DNA of 64,000 nt from assembly GCF_003298505.1 (NCBI RefSeq), contig NZ_QNGB01000002.1:1-64000 (forward strand). The letters are read 5' to 3'. The DNA is from Roseovarius sp. TE539. GTDB lineage: Bacteria; Pseudomonadota; Alphaproteobacteria; Rhodobacterales; Rhodobacteraceae. This document shows, piece by piece, positions 17,102-26,891 of this stretch. The position numbers and the translations under genes were made by a program. Numbering within the stretch: position 1 is the first letter of the stretch; every line of letters starts with the position of its first letter. Under the pieces are notes generated by a model. That model worked only from the letters and a program-made list of their open reading frames with translations, was not told the origin of the DNA and searched no databases.

Positions 17102-17701
17102 ATGGACATTCAGGCGGCATTGGCGGGGTTCGCGCTTGGATTTTCGCTGATCCTTGCAATCGGGGCGCAGAACGCCTTCGTGCTGCGGCAGGGGTTGCGG
17201 CGCGAGCATGTCCTGGCGGTGGTGCTGACCTGTGCCGTGTCCGATGCGGTCCTGATCGGCGTCGGCGTGGCGGGGTTTGGCGCACTGGCTGCCATGGTGC
17301 CGGGCCTCGAGACGGTCATGCGTTACGGCGGGGCGGTTTTTCTGATATGGTATGGAGCGCGCAACCTGCGCGCGGCCTGGCGTGGTGGAGAGACCATGGC
17401 CACGGCGACCGGCACCGCGAGCCTGCAGCGCGCCCTCTTGACCTGCCTGGCGCTGACATGGCTGAATCCGCATGTCTACCTGGATACGGTCGTGCTGCTC
17501 GGGTCGGTTTCGGCGCAATATGAAGCCCCCGCGTCCTTTGCCGTGGGCGCGGTCCTCGCGAGCTTCGCCTTCTTCTTTTCGCTGGGCTACGGTGCGCGGA
17601 TGCTCGATCCGCTGTTCCGGCGACCGGGCGCCTGGCGCATTCTGGACCTGGCGGTCGGGCTTGTCATGTGGGCTATCGCGCTGAAGCTGATGCTTGGCTG
17701 A
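17102..17701 (+). CDS. LysE/ArgO-family amino-acid exporter
   Basis: The 199-residue inner-membrane protein has six hydrophobic segments and the LysE/ArgO signature ALGFSLILAIGAQNAFVLRQ at the N-terminus, followed by LTCLALTWLNPHVYLDTVVL. These are the hallmarks of L-lysine/L-arginine exporters. GGAGGG precedes ATG 17102 by about 4 nt. It runs convergently toward dapA, a lysine-pathway gene, and divergently from lldD. Export of basic amino acids is inferred from the family; the exact substrate is open. Confidence 0.85.
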   Translation: MDIQAALAGFALGFSLILAIGAQNAFVLRQGLRREHVLAVVLTCAVSDAVLIGVGVAGFGALAAMVPGLETVMRYGGAVFLIWYGARNLRAAWRGGETMATATGTASLQRALLTCLALTWLNPHVYLDTVVLLGSVSAQYEAPASFAVGAVLASFAFFFSLGYGARMLDPLFRRPGAWRILDLAVGLVMWAIALKLMLG

Positions 17702-17737
17702 CAGGCTCGCGCCCGTCACAGCGCGCCCCCCAATGAC

Positions 17738-17756
17738 CGCCGCCATGACGGCGGCG
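17738..17756. terminator. Hairpin between convergent genes
   Basis: Perfect stem CGCCGCC (17738-17744) / GGCGGCG (17750-17756) with a 5-nt loop lies midway between the lysE-type gene and dapA, whose 3' ends face it. No U tract; possible weak bidirectional terminator. Confidence 0.4.
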
Positions 17757-17804
17757 ACGGGCGAGGATGCACACCGCGGGCACTGACCGCGTCTTGTCCC
17801 CGGC

Positions 17805-18680
17805 CTAGTTGATCAGCCCGGCATGGCGCATCCCGTCCTCGACGAGGGTCTTGGTCTCGTCACTGAGGCCGGTCAACGGCGAGCGGACCTCTTCGCTGCA
17901 CAGGCCCAGCCGCGACATCGCGTATTTGGCACCAACCAGCCCCGGTTCGGTGAAGATCGCGCGGTGAAGGGGCATCAGCCTGTCCTGCAGGTCAAGCGCC
18001 TGCGCGTAATCACCGTCCAGCGTGGCGGCCTGAACCTGCGCCACGAGCTTCGGCGCGACATTTGCTGTCACCGAGATCACGCCGCACCCGCCCTGCGCGT
18101 TGAAGCCGACGGCGGTGGGGTCCTCGCCCGAGATCTGGGCGAAATCCTTGCCGCAGCTCATGCGTTGCAGGCTGACGCGCGCCAGGTCGCCGGTGGCGTC
18201 CTTGACACCGACGATCCGTGGCAGCTTCGCCAGTTCACCCATCGTTTCCGGACTCATGTCCACGACCGACCGGCCGGGAATGTTGTAGATGACGATCGGG
18301 AGGTCGCAACAATCGTGCAGGGCAGTGAAATGGGCAATCAGCCCGCGCTGCGTGGGTTTGTTGTAATAGGGCGTGACGACAAGCGCCGCGTCCGCGCCGA
18401 CCTTCTCGGCATGCTGCATGAAGCGGATCGATTCCAGGGTGTTGTTGCTGCCGGCCCCGGCGATGACGGGAATCCGTCCGGCCACCGCGCGCACCACTTC
18501 CTCGACCACTGTTTCGTGCTCGGCATGGGTCAGAGTGGGGCTCTCGCCGGTGGTGCCCACCGGCACCAGCCCGTCGCTGCCCTCGCCAATATGCCATTCC
18601 ACCAGCTTGCGCAGCGTGTCGAGATCCAGTTCTCCGTTTCTGAACGGCGTGACCAGGGCAGGAATGGATCCTTTGAACAT
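17805..18680 (-). CDS. dapA: 4-hydroxy-tetrahydrodipicolinate synthase
   Basis: First committed enzyme of lysine/diaminopimelate synthesis, condensing pyruvate with aspartate semialdehyde. The 291-residue TIM-barrel has Thr43/Thr44 in [10 protein letters not shown], Tyr132 in IYNIPGRS and the Schiff-base Lys160 in GVKDATGD, one residue off the E. coli numbering. AGGAGCG precedes ATG 18680. It is convergent with the amino-acid exporter gene and divergent from the lytic transglycosylase gene, the usual dapA/slt neighbourhood in this group. Confidence 0.95.
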   Translation of the reverse strand: MFKGSIPALVTPFRNGELDLDTLRKLVEWHIGEGSDGLVPVGTTGESPTLTHAEHETVVEEVVRAVAGRIPVIAGAGSNNTLESIRFMQHAEKVGADAALVVTPYYNKPTQRGLIAHFTALHDCCDLPIVIYNIPGRSVVDMSPETMGELAKLPRIVGVKDATGDLARVSLQRMSCGKDFAQISGEDPTAVGFNAQGGCGVISVTANVAPKLVAQVQAATLDGDYAQALDLQDRLMPLHRAIFTEPGLVGAKYAMSRLGLCSEEVRSPLTGLSDETKTLVEDGMRHAGLIN

Positions 18681-18838
18681 GACACGCTCCTGTTTGTTTC
18701 GCGTTCCGTCTCGTGCATGACGCGCGCTTCGCCCCCGTGAAACCCTAGCGGGAAGCCGCCTGTGTGCCAAGGCGGGGCATGGACGCCGCCGGCGCTCGCG
18801 CGTAGTCTGCGGCCGTCTATCCTTCGCAATCGCGGGAA

Positions 18839-20842
18839 ATGCAAGAGATGCTGCGTGCTCTGTGCCTGATAATGCTTCTGACAAGCCTGGCAGGCGCCGG
18901 CGCCGCAGCCGCAGACGCGCCTTCAGAGGGGCCGAGGCCGCTGCGCAGCGCCTATGCGGCCGCGTCGGACGGGCGTTGGGATGTTGCGGCCCGGCTGGCC
19001 GCCCGGGCCGGGCCGGCGGCAGTCGAGCTTATCGAATGGGAACGGCTGCGCGCGGGGCAGGGCACGGCGCGGGACGTCCGTATTTTCGTTGCCCGGAACC
19101 CGGGCTGGCCCGGCCTGGCCTACATGCGCCGGCAACACGAGGGCGGGCTTGCCGAGACCAGGCCCGATGAGGTTCTGGCCTTTTTCGGCGATGCGGCGCC
19201 GCAGACCGGCACCGGGGCATTGGCCCTGGCGGCGGCGCAGCGGGCCGCGGGACAGGCGGGCGCCGCGGACGCCACCCTTGTGCTCGGCTGGCGCACGCTC
19301 GACCTCGAGGGCGACGAGCACGCAACGTTCCTCTCACGGGCCGCGGAGCTTCTCGCTCCGCATCATTCCGCGCGGCTGGAGATGGCGCTCTGGCGGGGAT
19401 TGCGGGACGTGGCGGAAATGCTGCCTCTGGTGCCCGAGGCGGAACGTGCACTGGCCCGCACCCGGCAACGGATCGAGGCAGGGGGCAGCGGCACGCAGGC
19501 CCTCATCGATGATCTGAGCGCCGAAGAAAGGGCGCACCCGGGCATCGCGCACGCCATTTTCGGCCATTACATCTCGGTCAACCGCACCGCCGACGCGATC
19601 CGTGTGATCCTGCGTCAGAGCCGCGTGCGCGGCGGACTCGGCGTGCCACGACGATGGGCAGGCTGGCGCCGCTTTCTGGCGCGTGACCGGATGCGAGACG
19701 GGGCCGCGCGGGAAGCCTACGACCTGGCGTCATTGCACCAGCTGGCGCCGGGGACCGGGTATGCCTATGCCGATCTTGAATGGCTGTCGGGATATCTCGC
19801 CCTGCGATATCTAGGTGAACCAGCGGTTGCACTGGACCATTTCCAGCGTTTCGCCGCAGTGGTCGACACCCCGATATCGCGGGGACGGGCAGGCTACTGG
19901 ATCGGACGCGCGCAAGAGGCGCTGGATGACCCCGGGGCGGCACTTGACGCATATCGCCGTGCCGCCCGGTTCCAGACCAGTTTCTACGGGTTGCTGGCAG
20001 CGGAACGTGGCGGCGTGCCCTTCGATGCGGCGCTGGCCGGACAGGAGGATTTTGCACCGTGGCGCGCGGCGGGGTTCACACGCTCCGCGGTCTACCGGGC
20101 TGGGGTGCTGGCGCTGGCGGCAGGGCGGCTCGATCTTGCCGAGCGGCTTTTCCTGCACCTTGCCGACGGCCAGGATCGCGACGGTCTTGGCCGGATGGGT
20201 GCCATGCTTGCGGAACTGGGCACTCCGCATCTGCAGGTGATGCTGGGCAAGCGCGCGGCACGCCGCGGGATCGTCCTGCCGGGACCCTATTACGCCTTGC
20301 ACCCCCTCGACAGGATGGATCTGCCGGTCCCGCACGAACTGGCGCTGGCCATCGCACGGCGCGAAAGTGAATTCGACGGGTCCGTCGTCAGCGGGGCCGG
20401 CGCGCAGGGCCTGATGCAGCTCATGCCGGGAACCGCGCGCGAGATGGCCCGCGAGATCACTGTCAGCCACGAGCCCGGCCGCGTGCTGACCGACTGGCGT
20501 TACAATGCCCGCCTCGGCAGCGCCTATCTCGAAGGTCTTTCCCGGCGGTTCGAGGGCAATGTCGTCATGATCGCGGCGGGTTACAATGCCGGCCCCTCGA
20601 GGCCCGACCGATGGATGGAACGCTTCGGCGACCCGCGCGGGGGCGCTTCGGTGATAGATGGCGGAAAGGACGTGATCGACTGGATCGAGCATATTCCCTT
20701 CCGCGAGACCCGCAACTACGTCATGCGCGTTGCCGAGAGCCTGCCGGTTTACCGTGCCCGGTTGGGCCGCCCGCCGCACCCGGTGCCGTTCAGCGCGGAA
20801 CTGACCGGCACCACCCTGAGCCATCGCGAGGCGGCGAACTGA
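18839..20842 (+). CDS. slt: Soluble lytic murein transglycosylase
   Basis: Periplasmic enzyme that cleaves peptidoglycan glycan strands with formation of 1,6-anhydro-MurNAc. The 667-residue protein has a signal peptide ([20 protein letters not shown]), a long alpha-helical TPR-like superhelix (about residues 30-480) and a C-terminal SLT domain. The catalytic Glu is at about residue 509 ([12 protein letters not shown]), followed by [17 protein letters not shown] and [19 protein letters not shown] 18839 is kept as start; ATG 18848 gives an equally good signal peptide. Confidence 0.92.
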   Translation: MQEMLRALCLIMLLTSLAGAGAAAADAPSEGPRPLRSAYAAASDGRWDVAARLAARAGPAAVELIEWERLRAGQGTARDVRIFVARNPGWPGLAYMRRQHEGGLAETRPDEVLAFFGDAAPQTGTGALALAAAQRAAGQAGAADATLVLGWRTLDLEGDEHATFLSRAAELLAPHHSARLEMALWRGLRDVAEMLPLVPEAERALARTRQRIEAGGSGTQALIDDLSAEERAHPGIAHAIFGHYISVNRTADAIRVILRQSRVRGGLGVPRRWAGWRRFLARDRMRDGAAREAYDLASLHQLAPGTGYAYADLEWLSGYLALRYLGEPAVALDHFQRFAAVVDTPISRGRAGYWIGRAQEALDDPGAALDAYRRAARFQTSFYGLLAAERGGVPFDAALAGQEDFAPWRAAGFTRSAVYRAGVLALAAGRLDLAERLFLHLADGQDRDGLGRMGAMLAELGTPHLQVMLGKRAARRGIVLPGPYYALHPLDRMDLPVPHELALAIARRESEFDGSVVSGAGAQGLMQLMPGTAREMAREITVSHEPGRVLTDWRYNARLGSAYLEGLSRRFEGNVVMIAAGYNAGPSRPDRWMERFGDPRGGASVIDGGKDVIDWIEHIPFRETRNYVMRVAESLPVYRARLGRPPHPVPFSAELTGTTLSHREAAN

Positions 20843-21415
20843 TCCCCGGTGATCCGTCTTCGGCGGCCCTGTTCCCCGATCGAGCGTCTTTCAGGCGCGA
20901 ATCCGTGCCCTGCCTCCGGCCTGTGGCTGTCGTTCCGGATGTTTCCTTCGTGAGTATTTGGGGAAAGATGAAGCGGGGTGCGTTCCCCACCTTCATCTGG
21001 CCCCAAATACCTGGGGGAGGTGCCGGTGGAGTGCCATTCATCCGGGCGGCCGTGCCAACCGTCGGACACCGGGGCCCGCGTGGCCTGAACGCAAATGAGA
21101 CATGTGTGGCGCAGCCACGCCTCCGTGCCGGGGTCACGATCCTTTGCAGGTGCGACACTCGTCCACCGGATCCGTGTCCGCGGGCGGTCCGCCGCATTCC
21201 GGCACAAGCGGCAGAAGTGACCGGAAACGGGCGCAGATCCCGCGCTTCCTGCTTCGTGTTTCCGGCCGTGCTCGGGCCTGTGGCGGGCCTTGCCAAGACC
21301 GCCCGGGCGTTGTTGACCGCGCGTCCCGGCCTGACACCGCAGCGTGGTGCCGGTGAAACGGGAAATTCCCGGTGCGGGCCTCGACATTTCCCGGCCGCGC
21401 CGTGTTAATGCCGCC
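20843..21415. other. Intergenic region with a long palindrome
   Basis: About 570 bp between slt and the EamA-type gene. The only clear structure is the 57-bp palindrome listed separately. A minus-strand frame at 21130-21250 ends in a Cys-containing tail (DECRTCKGS), but it has no recognisable start or family, so it is not called as a gene. Confidence 0.5.
20954..21010. repeat. 57-bp palindromic intergenic repeat
   Basis: Nested perfect arms: GTATTTGGGG (20954-20963) with CCCCAAATAC (21001-21010), and AGATGAAG (20966-20973) with CTTCATCT (20991-20998), around a 17-nt loop that itself holds GGGG/CCCC. Variants of one arm recur at 24218-24233 and 29259-29280. It looks like a dispersed REP-type element that can form a hairpin, possibly ending slt transcription. 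Confidence 0.65.
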
Positions 21416-22321
21416 ATGACGGTCGAAAGCGAAACGCGTCCCGGCTGGGGCATTTTCTGGATGGTGACGACAGGCGCGCTCTTTGTCGGGGTGACCGCGC
21501 TGGTCAAGACGCTTGGTACCCGCGTGCCTGCTGCCGAGGCGGCGTTCCTGCGTTACGCGATGGGGTTGGTGCTGCTCTTGCCGATGCTGCGCGGCCTGAT
21601 GCGCCTGCGCCTCGATGCGGAGCAGTGGGCGCTGGCGCTCGGGCGTGGCGTGGCGCATACTCTGGCGGTGGCCTTGTGGTTCTTCGCCATGGCGCGGATT
21701 CCGATCGCGGACGTGACCGCGATGAACTATCTCTCGCCGATCTACGTGACCATCGGTGCGGCGCTTTTCCTGGGCGAACGCCTTGCGCTGCGGCGGGTGC
21801 TGGCGGTGATTGCCGCGCTTGCGGGGGCGCTCATCATCCTGCGTCCGGGGTTGCGCGAGGTCGGTCCCGGTCATGTCGCGATGCTGTTCACCGCGGTGGC
21901 GTTCGGCGCCTCCTATCTGCTGGCCAAGCAGCTTTCCGCGCGATGCAGTGCCGCGGAGGTCGTGGCGCTGCTGTCGATCACGGTCACCATCGGGCTGGCG
22001 CCGCTCGCGGTGATGGACTGGGTGACACCCACGCTCTGGGAGTTGGCTGTGCTTTTCGGGGTCGCCTGCCTGGCGACGGCGGGGCATTACACCATGACAC
22101 TGGCCTTCCGCGCCGCACCGCTGGCGGTGACGCAGCCGGTGACCTTCCTGCAACTTGTCTGGGCGGTGCTTCTGGGTGCGCTGGTTTTCGGCGAAGGGGT
22201 CGATCCCTTCGTGATACTGGGCGGCACGGTGATCGTGGCTTCGGTCAGCTTCATCACCTGGCGCGAGGCGGTGCTCAAGCGCCGGGCCGTCACACCGCCG
22301 GTCTCGGCCACCAAGCTTTGA
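21416..22321 (+). CDS. EamA/DMT-family transporter
   Basis: The 301-residue inner-membrane protein has ten hydrophobic segments in two EamA repeats. The first holds ALWFFAMARIPIADVTAMNY followed by LSPIYVTIGAALFLGERLAL; the second holds FRAAPLAVTQPVTFLQLVWA with VLLGALVFGEG. Members export amino acids, drugs or metabolites; the substrate cannot be told. ATG 21416 is chosen because upstream in-frame codons are polar and Pro/Arg-rich, unlike the family N-terminus. It converges on choV with only 15 bp between stops. Confidence 0.85.
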   Translation: MTVESETRPGWGIFWMVTTGALFVGVTALVKTLGTRVPAAEAAFLRYAMGLVLLLPMLRGLMRLRLDAEQWALALGRGVAHTLAVALWFFAMARIPIADVTAMNYLSPIYVTIGAALFLGERLALRRVLAVIAALAGALIILRPGLREVGPGHVAMLFTAVAFGASYLLAKQLSARCSAAEVVALLSITVTIGLAPLAVMDWVTPTLWELAVLFGVACLATAGHYTMTLAFRAAPLAVTQPVTFLQLVWAVLLGALVFGEGVDPFVILGGTVIVASVSFITWREAVLKRRAVTPPVSATKL

Positions 22322-22336
22322 TGCCGGGGCCGGCCC

Positions 22337-23362
22337 TCACCCCCTTGGATCGAGCAGTTTCGACAAGATCCGGTTCCGGGTGATCTGGCCCACGATCGCG
22401 CCGTTTTCGGTCACGCCGACCGGGCCGTCATGGCCCTGGCTGGCCTCCATCACCTGCTGGATCGTCGCCCCGGCGGGCACCGTGCGGTCCGGCGTGGTGG
22501 CGGCCTCCTCCATCACGTCGCGGGCGCACAACACGCCCAGAGGGTTCATGTGGGCCACGAAGTCAGCCACGTAACCCGTTGCGGGATTGGTAAAAATCTC
22601 CTGTGGAGTGCCGCATTGGACGATCCGGCCGCCCTCCATTATCGCGATCCTGTCACCCAGCTTGAACGCCTCGTCAAGATCGTGGCTGACGAAGACGATG
22701 GTGCGCGAAAGCTTGGTCTGCAAATCCAGAAGCTCATCCTGCAAATGTGTCCGGATCAGCGGATCAAGCGCCGAGAAGGGCTCGTCCATCAGAAGGATCG
22801 GCGCGTCAGTGGCGAAGGCGCGCGCCAGCCCGACGCGCTGCTGCATGCCGCCCGAAAGTTCACCGACGCGGCGATCGGCCCAGTCCGAAAGGCCGACAAG
22901 TTCGAGCTGACGGTCGGTGCGTTCGGCGCGTTCGTCATTGGCGATCCCCGCCAGTTCCAGGCCGAGGCCGACATTCTCGCGCACGGAACGCCAGGGCAGG
23001 AGGCCGAATTGCTGGAAGACCATCGCGATGTTGTGCTGCCGCAGGCGCCGCAGGGTGGCAGGGTCGGCATGGGTGACATCCACAAGCCCCTCGCCATCAT
23101 GCACATGCACCGCGCCGCGGGTGACCGGATTGAGCGCGTTCACCGCCCGCAGCAGGGTGGACTTGCCGGACCCCGACAACCCCATCAACACCACGATCTC
23201 GCCTTCCTTCACGGTCAGGTCGCAATCATGCACACCCAGTACCTGGCCCGTGCGGGTCTGGATCTCGGAGCGGTCCAGCCCCTCGTCCATGAGGGGCAGC
23301 GCCGTCTCGGGGGCGTCCCCGAAGACGATCGAGACACGGTCGAATGTCACGGCATCAGTCAT
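22337..23362 (-). CDS. choV: Choline/betaine ABC transporter ATP-binding protein ChoV
   Basis: ATPase of an osmoprotectant-type importer, 341 aa. It has Walker A GLSGSGKST, Q-loop MVFQQFGLLPWRSVRENV, signature ELSGGMQQRVGLARAFA and Walker B ILLMDEPFSALDPLIRTHLQ, the ProV/ChoV pattern. The C-terminal part, VMEEAATTPDRTVPAG through the end, is a CBS-type module that may sense ionic strength or nucleotide. It overlaps the choW 3' end by 8 bp. The nearby bet genes point to choline as substrate rather than glycine betaine. Confidence 0.9.
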   Translation of the reverse strand: MTDAVTFDRVSIVFGDAPETALPLMDEGLDRSEIQTRTGQVLGVHDCDLTVKEGEIVVLMGLSGSGKSTLLRAVNALNPVTRGAVHVHDGEGLVDVTHADPATLRRLRQHNIAMVFQQFGLLPWRSVRENVGLGLELAGIANDERAERTDRQLELVGLSDWADRRVGELSGGMQQRVGLARAFATDAPILLMDEPFSALDPLIRTHLQDELLDLQTKLSRTIVFVSHDLDEAFKLGDRIAIMEGGRIVQCGTPQEIFTNPATGYVADFVAHMNPLGVLCARDVMEEAATTPDRTVPAGATIQQVMEASQGHDGPVGVTENGAIVGQITRNRILSKLLDPRG

Positions 23363-24194
23363 TGCGCCGCTCTAGTCTCAACATCCGGTCGAGCATGATC
23401 GCCACCACCACGATCATCAGCCCCGATTCGAAGCCGAGGGCGATGTTCACTGTGTTGATGGCCCGCAAAACCGGAACGCCCAGCCCGTCGGCCCCCACCA
23501 GGGCCGCAATCACGACCATCGAAAGCGACAGCATGATCGTCTGGTTCAGCCCCGCCATGATCTGCGGCAGCGCATAGGGAAGCTCCACCTTGAAAAGCGT
23601 CTGGCGCGGCGTGGCGCCGAATGCCTGCGCGGCCTCCAGCAACGCCTTCGGCGTCGAGGAAATGCCCAGATGCGTCAGCCGGATCGGTGCGGGGACCACG
23701 AAGATCACCGTCGCGATCAGCCCCGGCACCATGCCTATGCCGAAGAACACGATCGCCGGGATCAGGTAGACGAAGGGCGGCAATGTCTGCATGAGATCCA
23801 GCACCGGACGCATGGCGCTGTAAAATCGCGGGCGGTGCGCCGAGGCGATGCCGATCGGCACGCCGATCGCCATGCAGAAGACGCAGGACGAAAGCACCAA
23901 TGTGAGGCTCTCGGTGGTCTCTTCCCAGTAGTCCTGGTTGAGGATGAAGAGGAACCCCAGGACGATGAAGGCGCAGGTCTTCCAGTTGCGTTGGAACACC
24001 CAGGTCAGGGCCGCGAATACGGCCACGATCAGCAAGGGATGCGGTGTTTGCAGCACCCAGAGGAAGGCATCGATCAGCGCTTCCATCATCAGCGCCAGCG
24101 CATCGAAGAAGGCGGCCGCGTTGTCCTGAAGCCAAAGGAAGAACGCCTCCGCCGCGTCGCCGACGGGAATTTTCGTGTCAGTGAGCCAGGTCAC
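23355..24194 (-). CDS. choW: Choline ABC transporter permease ChoW
   Basis: Inner-membrane permease, 279 aa. After an amphipathic N-terminal segment (DNAAAFFDALALMMEALIDA) it has about six membrane spans and the permease motif ALLEAAQAFGATPRQTLFKV in the position of the EAA loop, typical of ProW/OpuAB/ChoW. The GTG start at 24194 is preceded by GGGGGA. Its 3' end overlaps choV, and a GC hairpin separates it from choX upstream. Confidence 0.9.
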   Translation of the reverse strand: MTWLTDTKIPVGDAAEAFFLWLQDNAAAFFDALALMMEALIDAFLWVLQTPHPLLIVAVFAALTWVFQRNWKTCAFIVLGFLFILNQDYWEETTESLTLVLSSCVFCMAIGVPIGIASAHRPRFYSAMRPVLDLMQTLPPFVYLIPAIVFFGIGMVPGLIATVIFVVPAPIRLTHLGISSTPKALLEAAQAFGATPRQTLFKVELPYALPQIMAGLNQTIMLSLSMVVIAALVGADGLGVPVLRAINTVNIALGFESGLMIVVVAIMLDRMLRLERRND

Positions 24195-24272
24195 GCGATG
24201 TCCCCCGGTTTTTCTTTTTCATCTTTGGGGAGGGGGCGCGGCGGCCTTTGGCCCGCGCCACCCCTCCCGGGA

Positions 24273-24293
24273 CCGCCCCCGCCGAGGGGGCGG
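24273..24293 (-). promoter_or_regulatory. Intercistronic hairpin between choX and choW
   Basis: Perfect 8-bp stem CCGCCCCC (24273-24280) / GGGGGCGG (24286-24293), 5-nt loop, no U tract. Its place just after an SBP gene inside an ABC operon suggests a 3'-stabiliser that leaves more receptor than permease message. Confidence 0.5.
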
Positions 24294-24306
24294 CAGGGCC
24301 GGGATT

Positions 24307-25233
24307 TCAGAGTCCCAGCTCGCCCTTGACCGCGGCCATCGCGTCGCCGCCGTCTGCGGTGGTCACGCCGTCGAGCCAGCCATCCAGAACGTCGGGGTTG
24401 TTCTTGAGCCACGCGGTCGCGGCATCCTCGGGATCGGCCCCGTCATTGAGGATCGCGCTCATGATCTCGTTTTCCATGGCCAGGGTGAATTCGAGATTGT
24501 TCAGGAATGCCCCTACATTCGGACATTCCTCGACATACCCGGCGCGGGTGTTGGTGTAGACGGTGGCGCCGCCCAGATTCGGGCCGAACCAGTCATCTCC
24601 GCCGGTCAGGTAGGTCATGTCGTGGTTGGCATTCATCGGGTGCGGCTCCCAGCCGAGGAACACGATCGGCTCGTCTCGGCGGTCGGCGCGGGCGACCTGG
24701 GCGAGCATCCCCTGTTCGGAGCTTTCCTTGACCTCGAACGCCTGCAGGCCGAAGGCGTCCGCGTCGATCATGTCCATGATCAGACGGTTGCCGTCATTGC
24801 CCGGCTCGATGCCGTAGATCGTCTCCTCAAGGGCCTCGGCGTGATCCGCAATGGCCCCGAAGGATGTGATTCCCAGTTCGGCACCGGCGGCGTTGGTGGC
24901 CAGCGTGTACTTGGCGCCCTCCAGGTTGGCGCGCACCGTGTCGACGGTGCCGGCCTCGCGGTAGGGGGCGATGTCGGCCTCCATGGTGGGCATCCAGTTG
25001 CCCAGGAACACGTCGATATCCCCGGCGGCCAGCGAGGTGTAGGTCACCGGCACCGAAAGCACCTTGATCTCGGTGTCATAGCCCAGGGCATCCAGGACCA
25101 CCGTGGTGGCCGCGGTGGTTGATGTGATGTCGGTCCAGCCCACATCGGAGAAGGTCACGGTGCCGCACTCGGCCAGAGCGGGGCCTGCCGCCGCCGTGAT
25201 GGCGAGGGCGGACAACGTTGTCTTGAGGGTCAT
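24307..25233 (-). CDS. choX: Choline ABC transporter substrate-binding protein ChoX
   Basis: Periplasmic receptor, 308 aa, of the OpuAC/ProX fold. It has a signal peptide (LSALAITAAAGPALAECG), then TVTFSDVGWTDITSTTAATT and an LGYDTEIKVLSVPVTYTSLA segment. DVFLGNWMPTMEADIAPY and EPIVFLGWEPHPMNANHDMT supply the aromatic and acidic residues that cage a quaternary amine. GGGAGAG precedes the ATG. It is the second gene after the divergent bet promoter region, following a separate family-5 SBP gene. Confidence 0.9.
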   Translation of the reverse strand: MTLKTTLSALAITAAAGPALAECGTVTFSDVGWTDITSTTAATTVVLDALGYDTEIKVLSVPVTYTSLAAGDIDVFLGNWMPTMEADIAPYREAGTVDTVRANLEGAKYTLATNAAGAELGITSFGAIADHAEALEETIYGIEPGNDGNRLIMDMIDADAFGLQAFEVKESSEQGMLAQVARADRRDEPIVFLGWEPHPMNANHDMTYLTGGDDWFGPNLGGATVYTNTRAGYVEECPNVGAFLNNLEFTLAMENEIMSAILNDGADPEDAATAWLKNNPDVLDGWLDGVTTADGGDAMAAVKGELGL

Positions 25234-25274
25234 TCTGTCTCTCCCTTGGATTTTCGTTTGGTAATGGAAAAGGT

Positions 25275-25303
25275 AACGCTGGCGCGATCCTTGCGCCAGC
25301 GTT
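25275..25303 (-). terminator. Strong hairpin between the family-5 SBP gene and choX
   Basis: Perfect 11-bp stem AACGCTGGCGC (25275-25285) / GCGCCAGCGTT (25293-25303) with a 7-nt loop. On the minus strand it is followed by ACCTTTTCC, a short imperfect U tract. It may act as a partial terminator or stabiliser between the upstream SBP cistron and choXWV. Confidence 0.6.
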
Positions 25304-25337
25304 CCTTTTCGGTCGGAAACTCAGGTCGGCGCGGCCG

Positions 25338-26891
25338 TCAGGCCAGCCACCAGCGCTCCATCCAGCGCTCGCCGTCCATTTCCCAGTTCGATGCCATCTC
25401 GCCATGGGCCACGTCGGGGCCGATGGCCTGGACGTAATTGGCGAACATGGGGATGCAGACACCGCCCTTGTTGGCCACGAGATCCTGCATTTCCCAGTAC
25501 ATCTCGCGGCGCTTGTCCTCGTCCAGCTCGGCGCGTGCCTTGATCATCAACTCGTCGAAGCGCTCGTTGCACCAGAAACTGTCGTTCCAGGCCGCGCCGC
25601 ATTTGTAAGCCGTGGCGAACATCTGGTCCTCGACCGGACGCCCCCCCCAGTAAACGGCGGTGAACGGATCCTTCATCCAGACGTCGGACCAGTAGCCATC
25701 CTTGGGCTCGCGCACCACCTTGAGGTCGATGCCCGCATCCTTGGCGGAGTTCTGGTACAGCGTCGCCGCATCGACCGCGCCCGAGAATGCGGCATCCGAA
25801 GAATGCAGCGCCACCGAGAGGCTGTCCATGCCGGCTTCCTTGAGGTACCACTTGGCCTTGTCGGGATCGTAGGTCTTCTGCTCCAGCTCGGTGTTGTAGA
25901 ATCGCTGTCCCTCGCCGATCGGGTGGTCGTTGCCGACCGAGCCGTAGCCGAACAGGATCTTCTCGACCAGTTCCTCGCGGTTTATGGCATATTTCAGGGC
26001 CTGCCGCACGTTGTTGTCGGTGTAGGGGTCCTGATTGGTGGACATCGCGAAGGTGTAATGTTGCGTGCCCGCAAGCGATTCGACTGTCACGCCGGGCTTG
26101 CGGCCCAGCAGGGCGGCGGCCTTGAGGTCCACGCGGTCGATGGCATGCACATCGCCCGAGACGAGCGCGGTGGTGCGCGCGTTCTGGTCCACGATCGACA
26201 GCATCTCGCAGCTGTCCACCCAGGCCACGTCATCGCGCCAATGGTTCGGATTGCGCTCGAACTCGGAACTGACGCCGGGATTGAAGTTCTTGAGGATGTA
26301 GCTGCCGCAGCCGTCGCCCGACTTCCAGTCGATGCCCTCGCCCTCGGCCTTGCAGATCGCGAGGTGATAGTCGCTGAGGATGAACGGGAAGTCGGCATTG
26401 CCACCGTCAAGCGTGAAAACGATGGTATCGTTACCCTCTGTGGTGATCTCCTGGATCGGTTCCACGATCGGACCGGCGGCCGAGGTCGAATCCTCTCCGC
26501 GATGGTGATTGATCGAGGCAACGACGTCCTCGACCGTCACCGGCTTTCCGGAATGGAAGGTGACACCCTGCCGGAGCTTGAAGCGCCAGACCGAGGCGTC
26601 GGCGGACGCCTCCCAGCTTTCCGCCAGCTGCGGCACGAGGCTGCCATCGGGCGCCACCTCGGTCAGGAATCCGTGGATGCCGAAGCCGAGCGCCAGCATG
26701 TAGCCGTTCTCCCACTGGCCGGGATCCAGCGTATCCGTGGTCTGGCCGTGGCCCTTGGCGACGCGCAGATGCCCGCCGCGCTTGGGTGCGGCGGCCGCGC
26801 CACCCAGCGGAAGGGTGGCCATGGCCGCGCCGGCGGCCGTCGTCTTGAGAAATCCGCGGCGGTCCAGAAGGCCGCCTTTGATAATGGACAT
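25338..26891 (-). CDS. Family-5 (peptide/opine-type) ABC substrate-binding protein without partner permeases
   Basis: The 517-residue extracytoplasmic solute-binding protein has a Tat signal (DRRGFLKTTAAGAAMATLPL). The mature part is of the DppA/OppA family: LVPQLAESWEASADASVWRF, KLRQGVTFHSGKPVTVEDVV, YTDNNVRQALKYAINREELV, and a C-terminus ending ERWMERWWLA. GGGAGA precedes ATG 26891. No family-5 permease or ATPase gene occurs in the window. It sits first on the minus strand from the bet divergent region, ahead of choXWV, so choline-sulfate or a related betaine precursor is a plausible ligand, by context only. Confidence 0.88.
   Translation of the reverse strand: MSIIKGGLLDRRGFLKTTAAGAAMATLPLGGAAAAPKRGGHLRVAKGHGQTTDTLDPGQWENGYMLALGFGIHGFLTEVAPDGSLVPQLAESWEASADASVWRFKLRQGVTFHSGKPVTVEDVVASINHHRGEDSTSAAGPIVEPIQEITTEGNDTIVFTLDGGNADFPFILSDYHLAICKAEGEGIDWKSGDGCGSYILKNFNPGVSSEFERNPNHWRDDVAWVDSCEMLSIVDQNARTTALVSGDVHAIDRVDLKAAALLGRKPGVTVESLAGTQHYTFAMSTNQDPYTDNNVRQALKYAINREELVEKILFGYGSVGNDHPIGEGQRFYNTELEQKTYDPDKAKWYLKEAGMDSLSVALHSSDAAFSGAVDAATLYQNSAKDAGIDLKVVREPKDGYWSDVWMKDPFTAVYWGGRPVEDQMFATAYKCGAAWNDSFWCNERFDELMIKARAELDEDKRREMYWEMQDLVANKGGVCIPMFANYVQAIGPDVAHGEMASNWEMDGERWMERWWLA

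Noticed and set aside
21134..21250. Possible small Cys-containing protein on the minus strand
   Set aside because: No start codon with a ribosome-binding site and no family recognised; the frame extends through the EamA gene as a shadow.
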